This document shows, in pieces, positions 20,804 to 28,504 of a DNA stretch of 29,909 bases (positions within the stretch are counted from its first letter, which is position 1; each line of letters starts with the position of its first letter). The position numbers were made by a program, and so were the translations under genes. Origin of the DNA: CAZUCE01 sp964619265 (lineage in GTDB: Bacteria > Planctomycetota > UBA1135 > GCA-002686595). Below the pieces are notes generated by a model that was not told where the DNA came from, made no database searches, and saw only the letters and a program-made list of their open reading frames with translations. The stretch covers positions 1 to 29,909 of the forward strand of contig CAZUCE010000046.1 in assembly GCA_964619265.1 (NCBI GenBank), in the 5' to 3' direction.

Positions 20804-23229
20804 CGTTCCCGGGCGTCTTGGGTTCCGGCCGCCTCGGATTCGGTGGTAGCTTCAACAGCACCGGCCTCTTCGGTGTTCTGTTCGGCCAACTCCTCGGCTT
20901 CTTGGGCGGCCCGTTCCTCTTCCGCGATGGCCTTTTGCATCGGGTTCTTGGACTCGCCGCGCTTGAACAGCTTGAAGCGGGAATCGACCGGCTTGGGCGG
21001 GTACTCGTTGTCGGACAGATCGGTGTCGGCCAATTCGAGGTGCGGGTCCAAGACGACCCGATCGATGGGCAGTTCGGTGATCAGCAGCTTGGCGACCTGC
21101 TCGGAGTTGCTGGTCCAAATCTCGGCCGGCAGGCGGACCTCTTCGGTTGTGCCGTCCGAGAAGTGCAGGTCGAGGATCAGCGGCATGACCAGGCCGCCTT
21201 GGTTCTCGAACCGGACAATTGAGAAGTGCAGGGGGGTGCCGAGCAGCTCGGCTTCCTGGTCTTCGAGCTTGGCCACGAGCTCTTCGTAGTTGCGGCGATC
21301 CGCCGGGGTGACTTCGAGCTCGTCAAACGAGTTGTAGAAATCGAGCAGCTCCGGGTAGCGCGAAGTTCGCTTTTCGAGGGAGGCGTTGCGCTCTTTTCCG
21401 CGGGTCACGGGCTCGGCTTCGCGCTCAGCGCGCTGTTTCGCCTTGGCGATTTCGGGGTCCCCGTTGTCTAGCGTGTAGCGCTCAAGCCCGGTGATGGCGA
21501 TGTCCACGTGATCGGTCGTGTAGAACCAGCCCCGCCAGAACCAGTCCAGATCGATGGCGCTCGCGTCTTCCATGGTGCGGAACAAATCCGCGGGGCGCGG
21601 GTGCTTGAACATCCAGCGCTTGGAGTATTCGGCGAAGGCGAAGTCGAACAGCTCGCGGCCCATGACCGTCTCGCGCAGCACGTTTAGGGCCGTAGCAGGC
21701 TTCCCGTAGGCATTCGAGCCGAACTGCAAGATCGACTCGGAGTTGGTCATGATCGGCACCTGGTTGGGGCTCTTCATGTAGCTGGTCATTTGCGCGGGTT
21801 CGCCGCGGCGAGAGGGGTAGCTCTCTTCCCAGGTCGACTCCGCCAGGTACTGACAGAACGTGTTGAGCCCCTCGTCCATCCAGGTCCATTGGCGCTCGTC
21901 GGAGTTGACGATCATCGGGAACCAGTTGTGCCCGACTTCGTGAATGATGACCGAGATCAGGCCGTACTTGGTGCGTTCGGAGTAGGTCCCGTCTTCTTCG
22001 GGGCGAGGCCCGTTGAAGCAGATCATCGGGTACTCCATGCCGCCCACCGGACCATTCACGGAGATGGCGATCGGGTAGGGGTAGGGGAAGGTGTGCTCGC
22101 CGTAGACCTCGAGGGTGTGGGCGATCGATTGGGTGGAGTAGCGACTCCACAGGGGCTCACCTTCGTTGGGGAAGTAGGACATGCACATCACCGTGCGGTC
22201 CTCGACCGGGCGGCCCCAGGCGTCCCAGGCAAACTTGCGACTGGAGGCCCAGGCGAAGTCGCGGACATTTTCTGCTTCGAAAACCCAGGTCTGGGTCGCG
22301 TCAGTTCCCTCCGCTTGGTTTTCGAGCGCCTCCTCGGGAGTCACGATGAACATTGGCTGATCCGCGGTGGCGGCTTGTTCCAGACGAGCCTGCTGCTCCG
22401 AGGTCAGCACATCGCCCGGGTTTTGGAGTTCACCGGTCGAGGCCACGACGTGGTCGGCGGGCACGGTGATCGCCACCTTGTAATCGCCGAATTCCAGGGT
22501 GAATTCGCCGCGGCCTAGGAACTGCTTGTTGTGCCAGCCCTGGCTGTCCGAATACATCGCCATCCGGGGGAACCAGTGGGCGACTTCGAAGAGCCAGTTG
22601 CCGTCTTCTTCGAACCACTCAGCGCCGGTACGCGCGCCGACCTGATCCGAGCGATTCATGATGTAGGTCCATTCGACTTCGAACGGAACGCTCATGCCCG
22701 GCGACACCGGCGCGGGCAGGTCGACGCGCATCATGGTGCCGACTACGGTGTGCGGTAGCGCTGCTCCGGCTCCGTCCCGTACCCCGAGCACGTCGATACC
22801 CCCTTCGAATTCCTCGCGAGCGAGCATGCTTTCGAGCGCGCCGTAGGAAAGCGAATCCAGTTCGGTCGTGGTGCGCGCCAGCTTGCCGTCCGAGTGGCTG
22901 GAGAGCTGGTTGTTGTCGAGCTGGACCCACAGGTACCCGAGCGCATCGGGGCTGTTGTTGGTGTACTGGATCCGTGCGACACCGGTGATGCGGCGCGAGT
23001 GCTCCTCAAGAGCGACCTCGATGTCGTAATCGGCCCGCTGCTGCCAGTATTCAGCGCCAGGAGCGCCCGAGGCGGTCCGGGTCGGTCCGGGGGTCGGCAG
23101 GAGCTCTTCGAGCTGGCGGAACACGTCCGGCTGATCTCGCTTTTGGATGTCTTGGGCTGTGGCCGGGGCGGCCAAGATCAAAAGCGGAAGACTGCGGAGC
23201 ACGTGGGGCCGGATCGTAAGGAGCTGCAT
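20800..23229 (-). CDS. Secreted M1-family aminopeptidase
   Basis: This 809-residue protein (ATG at 23229, chosen because it starts a good signal peptide ending PATAQ) is an M1 gluzincin peptidase. The N-terminal beta saddle begins near residue 60 (YDIEVALEEHSRRITGVARI). The exopeptidase motif reads GGMEYP in place of GAMEN. The zinc site is HEVGH (430-434) followed by WMDEGLNTF with the second glutamate. Removal of N-terminal residues from peptides in the periplasm or outside the cell is inferred. The last about 60 residues are Glu/Ala-rich and probably disordered. It is followed by the coupled DUF6702-like gene. Lys/Arg/Glu-rich helices around 570-620 are an insertion that I cannot assign. 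Confidence 0.92.
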   Translation of the reverse strand: MQLLTIRPHVLRSLPLLILAAPATAQDIQKRDQPDVFRQLEELLPTPGPTRTASGAPGAEYWQQRADYDIEVALEEHSRRITGVARIQYTNNSPDALGYLWVQLDNNQLSSHSDGKLARTTTELDSLSYGALESMLAREEFEGGIDVLGVRDGAGAALPHTVVGTMMRVDLPAPVSPGMSVPFEVEWTYIMNRSDQVGARTGAEWFEEDGNWLFEVAHWFPRMAMYSDSQGWHNKQFLGRGEFTLEFGDYKVAITVPADHVVASTGELQNPGDVLTSEQQARLEQAATADQPMFIVTPEEALENQAEGTDATQTWVFEAENVRDFAWASSRKFAWDAWGRPVEDRTVMCMSYFPNEGEPLWSRYSTQSIAHTLEVYGEHTFPYPYPIAISVNGPVGGMEYPMICFNGPRPEEDGTYSERTKYGLISVIIHEVGHNWFPMIVNSDERQWTWMDEGLNTFCQYLAESTWEESYPSRRGEPAQMTSYMKSPNQVPIMTNSESILQFGSNAYGKPATALNVLRETVMGRELFDFAFAEYSKRWMFKHPRPADLFRTMEDASAIDLDWFWRGWFYTTDHVDIAITGLERYTLDNGDPEIAKAKQRAEREAEPVTRGKERNASLEKRTSRYPELLDFYNSFDELEVTPADRRNYEELVAKLEDQEAELLGTPLHFSIVRFENQGGLVMPLILDLHFSDGTTEEVRLPAEIWTSNSEQVAKLLITELPIDRVVLDPHLELADTDLSDNEYPPKPVDSRFKLFKRGESKNPMQKAIAEEERAAQEAEELAEQNTEEAGAVEATTESEAAGTQDARER

Positions 23230-23379
23230 GGGTGCGGGGGTGGGACTTCGAGGTCTCGGAGGGGACCCCTTATCGTCCCCCGAAGCGACCCAGGGCACAA
23301 GGTGAGGCTTGCCTAGAAGCTCCGCCTGGCCCATCCAGCGGCCAGTTGGCCGGCCCCCTGCCGTTTCTGGATCCTGCCG

Positions 23380-25023
23380 TTACTGGATAGAGAACGCGCG
23401 TCCGTTGGACAGGCTGGAGCCCAGCGGTGTCCAGGAAAGCGCCTGCATGTGGAGCACGAGGCCTGGCAGGGCTGGAGTCGTGAAGCCGTAGGAGATGCTG
23501 CCACTGCCGGGGAGGCTTCCGAGCGAGAGCACGGAGAGCCCGTTCAGCGAGGGCCAAATCAGACCCGAGGGATGCGAGGCCGGAGGAAGCCCCGCCGCCA
23601 GGGAGTAAGCCAGAAACAGCGAAGACCCGCCGGGGCCGGTGAAGGTGGCGTTGAAGCTGTTCGAGCCCGTGGGGGTGACCTGGAACGTCGGCGCGCTCTT
23701 CGCAAGCAGACCCAGGCTCTCCCACACTTCACCGCCGGCCGGCACCGTGTCCGATCCCCAGGCCATCTCGAATCCCGGTGCCGTCGCTCCAACCGAGTGG
23801 GTTCCAGCACCGACGGCAAACTCGTAGTAGCCGAGGTTGTCGCTGACGGCCACCGACCCGTCGCTCAGGGCGACGGTCCCGCCTTGGATTCGGGCGCTGG
23901 TTCCAAGGGCAGCGTTGTAAAGGACGCCCTTGAGAAGTCCGGTTCCGCCGGACCCGCCGTTCAAAGTCGACGCGATGGCGGCCCTCAGGCCGGGAAGCTC
24001 GGCGTATAGCCCGTCGCCCGGACAGGCCGTTGCCTTCACATCGCGGTGCCCATACACGTTCGCCTCGGTAGCGCCGAGTCCTGCATAGAACGAAGAGCCG
24101 AGCGGGTCGATGCCCTTTTGGGAGGCTTTCCAGGCGAACAAGTCGGTGACGGCGCCAAGCAGTCCACTGGTGGGCGAGTTGGCGAAGGGCGGATGGAAGA
24201 AGCCGAGGCCGCAGGCCGCCATGGATCCGCAGTTGAATCCATCGTGGGCGCCCTTCACGTCGTCGCCACCCGCGCGCCCCTCGAAGATCCAGCCTTGCTT
24301 CGAGACCAGGTAGTTGTAGCCGACGTCGCACCAGCCATTGGAGACCTGGTGAAACACCTGGATGGCCTTTACGTTCGCCGCGGCCTGGGCCCAGGTGGTG
24401 GCGGCGTAGTCGGAAGTCGAAGCCGAGTGGTGCAGCGCCAAGTGGGTGACGTTGCAGTAAGACTGCGTGCAAGTCGGTGCGCTCGCGCCCCAGGAGGCTC
24501 GGTCGTAGACGAACGGTTTGGGGACCGTCCCGGTGCCTTGAGTCAAGTGGACCGGCGGGGTCGGTTGAGCGCCGATGACCGGCGCGGCAATCCAGACCAC
24601 CGCAAGCTTTTGGAGGGTCACGTCGCGGCCAGCTGTGATGCGCAGCGCTTCGATCGGGTCCGAGTACGTGTGCATCAGAGCCGACACGGAGCGCTCGCCC
24701 GCCGGCCTGTCTGAACCGACCACCGCGGGGGCGAGGTCGGGTTGAACAACCAGGGAGTGAGCGCTGAGGACCTGCCCTTGGCCATCGATCAACTCGACGA
24801 CGACCGGCACCTGCCCCGCAACCTCTTCGAACCAAAACCCGACGCTGCGTGCAGAGATCTCTGCTTTGGCGATGAAGCCGCGCTCGAGGTCGATGGAAAC
24901 GTCGCCGACCTCGACGACCCGCGCTTCAGGCGGATCGGGAATCTGTCCGGTCGCCTCGGGAGCGCAGAACAAAGGGGTTAGAACGAGCGGGACCAGAACG
25001 CGGAGCCAGGGGGGGGTGCTCAT
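23380..25023 (-). CDS. Secreted N-acetylmuramoyl-L-alanine amidase / PGRP-like protein
   Basis: This is a 547-residue exported protein with a signal peptide at 1-26. Residues about 35-150 form a beta-rich N-terminal domain of unknown type. The amidase_2/PGRP domain spans about 170-345: HHSAS with zinc His198 or His199, FHQVSNGWCDVGYNYLV, GWIFEGR, His326 in YGHRD and Cys334 in ACPGD. These are the expected zinc ligands, so cleavage of the MurNAc-L-Ala bond is likely. A carboxypeptidase-regulatory-like fold follows (about 360-430), then a C-terminal Gly/Ser/Pro/Leu-rich beta domain (about 445-547) resembling the tail of the metalloprotease at 14791-17829. It may act in wall turnover or on other bacteria; nothing here decides. 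GGAG lies 14 nt before the ATG. Confidence 0.9.
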   Translation of the reverse strand: MSTPPWLRVLVPLVLTPLFCAPEATGQIPDPPEARVVEVGDVSIDLERGFIAKAEISARSVGFWFEEVAGQVPVVVELIDGQGQVLSAHSLVVQPDLAPAVVGSDRPAGERSVSALMHTYSDPIEALRITAGRDVTLQKLAVVWIAAPVIGAQPTPPVHLTQGTGTVPKPFVYDRASWGASAPTCTQSYCNVTHLALHHSASTSDYAATTWAQAAANVKAIQVFHQVSNGWCDVGYNYLVSKQGWIFEGRAGGDDVKGAHDGFNCGSMAACGLGFFHPPFANSPTSGLLGAVTDLFAWKASQKGIDPLGSSFYAGLGATEANVYGHRDVKATACPGDGLYAELPGLRAAIASTLNGGSGGTGLLKGVLYNAALGTSARIQGGTVALSDGSVAVSDNLGYYEFAVGAGTHSVGATAPGFEMAWGSDTVPAGGEVWESLGLLAKSAPTFQVTPTGSNSFNATFTGPGGSSLFLAYSLAAGLPPASHPSGLIWPSLNGLSVLSLGSLPGSGSISYGFTTPALPGLVLHMQALSWTPLGSSLSNGRAFSIQ

Positions 25024-25062
25024 CCCGCGAGCCTAGCTCCACCGACCGCGGTGGGTCGAGAG

Positions 25063-26868
25063 TCAGTAGCCCGGTTCGCCCGGCAGCGCCGCGTCGAGGA
25101 CCAGCAGGCCGTAGGCCGTGGCGAGAACAGGATTCCCTTCCCACCAGCGGGGGCTGTTTTCGTTCAGCCAGGACCCATCCGGGCGTTGCATGGCGAGCAC
25201 TCGACCGGAGAGTTCGGCGCGCCAGTCGTGAGCGTTGCCGGCCGCATCGAGGAACGACTCCTCGCCGAGCGTGTCGAGCGCCTTGCCCATGGACAAGAAG
25301 TAGTAAAAGAGGCCCTGGTAAGGCGCGGCGGGATCTTCTGCGCCGTCGAAGCCGGGATTCAGGTCGAGGGTCCAGTTGGCGCGGATCCAGTCGATCGCAG
25401 CGACCACACGCGGATCGTCGCGATCCAGTCCGGCAAACAGGTAACCGCGCAGCAACGCGTAGGTCATGGACCCGTACGAGCGCGGGACCTTGGTTCCGTC
25501 GGGCAAGACCGCGAACCCCGCCTTGGATTCTCCCGGGGCATAGGCCGCGCCGCCGTCGTCGCCTCCGCGCACGGGGCTGCCCGCGTCCACCAGGGCGATG
25601 TCGTTGGACTCGGAGCGGTTTTGGGTGCGCTGCAAGAACGCGAGCGCCTTGCGGAACGACTCGTCGCCTTCCTTCAGTCCCGCTACGTTCAGGGCTTCGA
25701 GCGCCAGTTGCAGGTTCGAGAGATCCGGGCGCTCGTCGCCGCCGTAGCCCACACCGCCGTAGTAGCGGTGACTGGCGTCGTAGCCTTCGCCTTCGTCGGC
25801 TTGCAAGATCTGGAGGTACTCGCGGGCCTTGCCGATGGCTGCGAGATCGCGCTCGGAACCCCGCTTGGCCAGCGCGAGAATCGAAGCGGACGTCACGTAG
25901 TTGTGGAGGCTTCCGTCGTGGATGGAGCCGTCTTCTTTTTGGAGACTGAGCAAGTGATCGAGGGCCGCGTGGATCGAGGCTTGGACCTCGTCCGGCCGGG
26001 GCTCCGGAACCGAGAGCAGGGCTCCGGCGACCATCGCGGTGATGCCGGCATCCGGGCGATCTGCGAAACCGAATTGTCCCGGCTCGATCGCTTGGGCGGC
26101 GAGGAAACTCGCACCGCGGGCCCTTGCTTGGAGGACGCGTTCGCGCGTTGCGGGATCGAGGGCCGGCAGGGGAGCGACCGAAGCTTCCACTTTCGAGCCT
26201 TTGGGGAGGTGCCCCATCGCGCTCGAGAGCCGAATCACCGTAGAGGCGGTTTGGTTCACCGCGCTGGGGTAGCCCATCCAGGCCACGCCCTCTAGATCGC
26301 GGCTAGACAACTTGCGCTCTGCGTAGCGAAGGGCTTTCTCGCGGGTCCACTCGGTCGCGGGAGCTGGATTCTCCGCCGGGATCCCCAGGAACTTGGCGAG
26401 GCGCACGCGCGCGGACAGACCCGGCTCCTCGTCGACCAGAGCGAGCGCCGCGTACGAAAGGAGCGACTGATTCAAGCGCTCGAGTTCGTTCACTCCCCCT
26501 TGTGCGATGGCCCCATCCGCCTGCTGGTGGGCAAGCAAGTTCTCAAGCGCTCGCGAAAGAAAGGGGCCGTCCGAAATGTGGTAGCCGCGCGGACTCGCCA
26601 GGAACGCCCGCAAGACCAGAGCCGTCTCGCGGACGCTCCCGTAGGACCCTGAGTCCCGGTCTTGCTGCGTTCGTAGCCAGCGCAGAGCGGCATCGAGCGC
26701 GGTCTTGACCTCGTCGGTGGTTAGCGGGGCGACCTGGGCCGGTTCAGCCGGGATGGCCCGAGCCGGGACCGGCTCTTGATTTCCTGGGGTCGCCGGGGCT
26801 GCAAGACCAAGCCATGCCGAGGTCAAAAGGGCCAGGCCGGAGCCTGCGCGGAGAGCTGCGAAATTCAT
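25063..26868 (-). CDS. Secreted alpha/alpha-toroid protein (squalene-cyclase/prenyltransferase fold)
   Basis: This 601-residue protein starts at the ATG at 26868, which gives a signal peptide (MNFAALRAGSGLALLTSAW, cleavage near LAAPA); the longer reading upstream lacks one. The rest is a series of helical repeats with recurring W/F-L...QQ..DGS/DGA motifs: LRWLRTQQDRDSGSYG, LLAHQQADGAIAQGG, LLSLQKEDGSIHDG and VLAMQRPDGSW, plus YGSMTYALLRGYLFAG and GLFYYFLSM. This is the fold of squalene cyclases, prenyltransferase beta subunits and complement C3. The cyclase DXDD motif is not seen, so I do not call it a cyclase. Secreted members of this group are common in Planctomycetota and have no assigned reaction. 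It is adjacent to and on the same strand as the amidase gene (39-bp gap). Confidence 0.82.
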   Translation of the reverse strand: MNFAALRAGSGLALLTSAWLGLAAPATPGNQEPVPARAIPAEPAQVAPLTTDEVKTALDAALRWLRTQQDRDSGSYGSVRETALVLRAFLASPRGYHISDGPFLSRALENLLAHQQADGAIAQGGVNELERLNQSLLSYAALALVDEEPGLSARVRLAKFLGIPAENPAPATEWTREKALRYAERKLSSRDLEGVAWMGYPSAVNQTASTVIRLSSAMGHLPKGSKVEASVAPLPALDPATRERVLQARARGASFLAAQAIEPGQFGFADRPDAGITAMVAGALLSVPEPRPDEVQASIHAALDHLLSLQKEDGSIHDGSLHNYVTSASILALAKRGSERDLAAIGKAREYLQILQADEGEGYDASHRYYGGVGYGGDERPDLSNLQLALEALNVAGLKEGDESFRKALAFLQRTQNRSESNDIALVDAGSPVRGGDDGGAAYAPGESKAGFAVLPDGTKVPRSYGSMTYALLRGYLFAGLDRDDPRVVAAIDWIRANWTLDLNPGFDGAEDPAAPYQGLFYYFLSMGKALDTLGEESFLDAAGNAHDWRAELSGRVLAMQRPDGSWLNENSPRWWEGNPVLATAYGLLVLDAALPGEPGY

Positions 26869-26986
26869 GGGGCGGAGACTGTCCAGGGGAGGGCGGCCAA
26901 GAGGCTGGTTCGCTGGAAAGCGAAGGAGCGTGCCAAGAGGATAGGCCACCTACAGCCATCTGCGAACGCCCGGGAGCTCCGCCGGT

Positions 26987-27355
26987 TCAGTCCTGTTCAG
27001 CCGGCTCCGCGGGAGTTTTCCCGGCTCCCACTGGCAGGAGCTTGATCGCCGTGCCGTAGGCCAGCATTTCGGCCACCCCAGACGCGATTTCGCAGGTTTG
27101 AAAGCGCAGGCCGACGACCGCGTCGGCACCGAGGGTCTGAGCCTCGGCGACCAGCCGATCCAGCGCCTGCTCGCGAACCTCTCCCAGCAGCTTGGTGTAA
27201 TCGCCCAGTTCTCCGCCGGTCACCTTCCGCACGCCGGACAGGATGTCGCGGCCCAGATGGCGGGAGCGGACCGCGTTTCCTCGAACGAGCCCGAGGGAAC
27301 AATCAATCGTTCGTCCGGGCACGTTGTTGATCGTGAAGAGGAGTTTGGAGTGCAT
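26987..27355 (-). CDS. YbjQ/UPF0145 family protein
   Basis: This 122-residue cytosolic protein matches the YbjQ (UPF0145) family: NNVPGRTIDCSLGLVRGNAV, the SRHLGRDILSGVRKVTGGEL stretch (31-50), YTKLLGEVREQALDRL, and GADAVVGLRFQTCEI ending in LAYGTAI. The family forms pentameric beta assemblies of unsettled function and is often labelled heavy-metal binding. Its ATG overlaps the stop of the anti-sigma-like gene by one base (TGATG), so it is translationally coupled to the sigma/anti-sigma pair. The last 15 residues are a Pro/Ala/Glu tail. Confidence 0.9.
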   Translation of the reverse strand: MHSKLLFTINNVPGRTIDCSLGLVRGNAVRSRHLGRDILSGVRKVTGGELGDYTKLLGEVREQALDRLVAEAQTLGADAVVGLRFQTCEIASGVAEMLAYGTAIKLLPVGAGKTPAEPAEQD

Positions 27356-27798
27356 CAGCGTTTCACGGAGACGTAGGGATCGAAGGGCAGCTCTCGCAGG
27401 CGGCCGCGAATTCCGCGCCCCAGCAGAACGAGGCCCGAACCGAGCATCAGCAGCGGACCGAGGGAAGGCGCGCCAAGGGCACGCACACCCAAGGGTCTAG
27501 CACCGAGGGAGCCCAGCCAAAGAACGAGTCCGGTCGTGCCAATCAGGGCCGCGAGGGCCAGCAGAAACCGCTGGAGGGGATCCCTGCGTTGTCGGTCCCA
27601 TTCGGCGTCGATCGGCTCCGCGGGCGCCGCGCTGTGGAGGGCGAAATCGAGCGAACGATAAGCGGCGACGTCGCGGGCGAGGCTGGGATCGGCTTCGAGT
27701 TGCTGCTCAAAGCGTCGTCGCTCTTCTCCCTCGAGCTGACCGTCGAAGTAGGCCATCGCGGCCAGTTCGTTCGGAGTCGGTTCGGATTGCGGATTCAT
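27355..27798 (-). CDS. Anti-sigma-like membrane protein
   Basis: This 147-residue protein starts at the ATG at 27798. Its N-terminal 55 residues (ELAAMAYFDGQLEGEERRRF, then EQQLEADPSLARDVAAYRSL) form the helical anti-sigma domain pattern ('A.dGeL...e...e..l..dp.l...'). The zinc ligands HxxxCxxC of ZAS proteins are absent, as in many zinc-independent members. Two hydrophobic segments follow at about 85-105 and 118-137, so the protein should sit in the inner membrane with its N-terminus in the cytosol. It is encoded 28 bp after the ECF sigma factor, the usual arrangement of a cognate pair. I infer that it sequesters that sigma factor until an envelope signal arrives. Confidence 0.8.
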   Translation of the reverse strand: MNPQSEPTPNELAAMAYFDGQLEGEERRRFEQQLEADPSLARDVAAYRSLDFALHSAAPAEPIDAEWDRQRRDPLQRFLLALAALIGTTGLVLWLGSLGARPLGVRALGAPSLGPLLMLGSGLVLLGRGIRGRLRELPFDPYVSVKR

Positions 27799-27826
27799 GG
27801 CAGAGGTGGAGGACGCTGCAGTTCGC

Positions 27827-28504
27827 TCACTGGGGAGCGGCCGAGCTGGTGAGCTGGACGGCGTGGTCCTCGAGATGCCCGGCGAGCTGATCGCGCAGTC
27901 GGCGGCGGGCGTGAAAGAGACGAGACATGACGGTTCCTTCTTTGAGTTCGAGAAGATGAGCGATCTCCTTGTAGGAGAGCTCTTCAAAGTGGCGGAGGCT
28001 CAGGATCTCGCGGTCGTTGGGCGAAAGCCTGGCGAGAGCGGCCACGACCACGTCTCGCAATTCGGCCTGTTCGAGTCCGGTCTCGATCGGCGGCAAGTCA
28101 GCCGGTAGATCGAAGCCGCCCTCGTCCGGGTCGGGGCTCGCATCCAGCGAAACGGCACGCTTGCCGCCGCGCTTGCGCAAGAAACTGATGCAGGTGTTGC
28201 GCAGGATGCGCTGGAACCAAGGGAGGAACGGGTCGTTCTCGCGGTAACTCGCCCGAGCCTTGTAGACCTTCAGGAAGGCTTCCTGGGACAGGTCCAGGGC
28301 GTCCTCGCGAGAGGCGACCAGGCTGTAGGCGATTTGAAACGAGAGCCCGCGGAGGCGGCGAACCAGTTGGTCGAACGAACGCGAGTCGCCTTGTTTGGCG
28401 GCGCGCATCAGGGAACCGACCTCGAGTTCGATGGGGGGAACGGTTGGGGGAGGCAATTGAGGCATTGTCAGGGGTCTGTACGCACCGCTCCCTGGTTCCT
28501 TCAC
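27827..28504 (-). CDS. ECF (sigma-70 family) RNA polymerase sigma factor
   Basis: This is a 225-residue ECF sigma factor. Region 2 is DALDLSQEAFLKVYKARASYR (about 68-88) with PFLPWFQRILRNTCISFLRK; region 4 is LSPNDREILSLRHFEELSYK and EIAHLLELKEGTVMSRLFHA with RRRLRD, the helix-turn-helix that recognises the -35 element. There is no region 3. The ATG at 28504 overlaps the LpxB stop by 4 bp (ATGA); ATGs at codons 14 and 33 are alternative starts. The first 28 residues are Pro-rich and not part of the sigma fold. With the anti-sigma-like gene after it, a regulator of an envelope response is inferred. Confidence 0.94.
   Translation of the reverse strand: MKEPGSGAYRPLTMPQLPPPTVPPIELEVGSLMRAAKQGDSRSFDQLVRRLRGLSFQIAYSLVASREDALDLSQEAFLKVYKARASYRENDPFLPWFQRILRNTCISFLRKRGGKRAVSLDASPDPDEGGFDLPADLPPIETGLEQAELRDVVVAALARLSPNDREILSLRHFEELSYKEIAHLLELKEGTVMSRLFHARRRLRDQLAGHLEDHAVQLTSSAAPQ

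Noticed and set aside
25036..25058. Hairpin CCACCG/CGGTGG after the toroid-protein stop as a terminator
   Set aside because: The stem is short and no T-tract follows on the minus strand, so it may be incidental.
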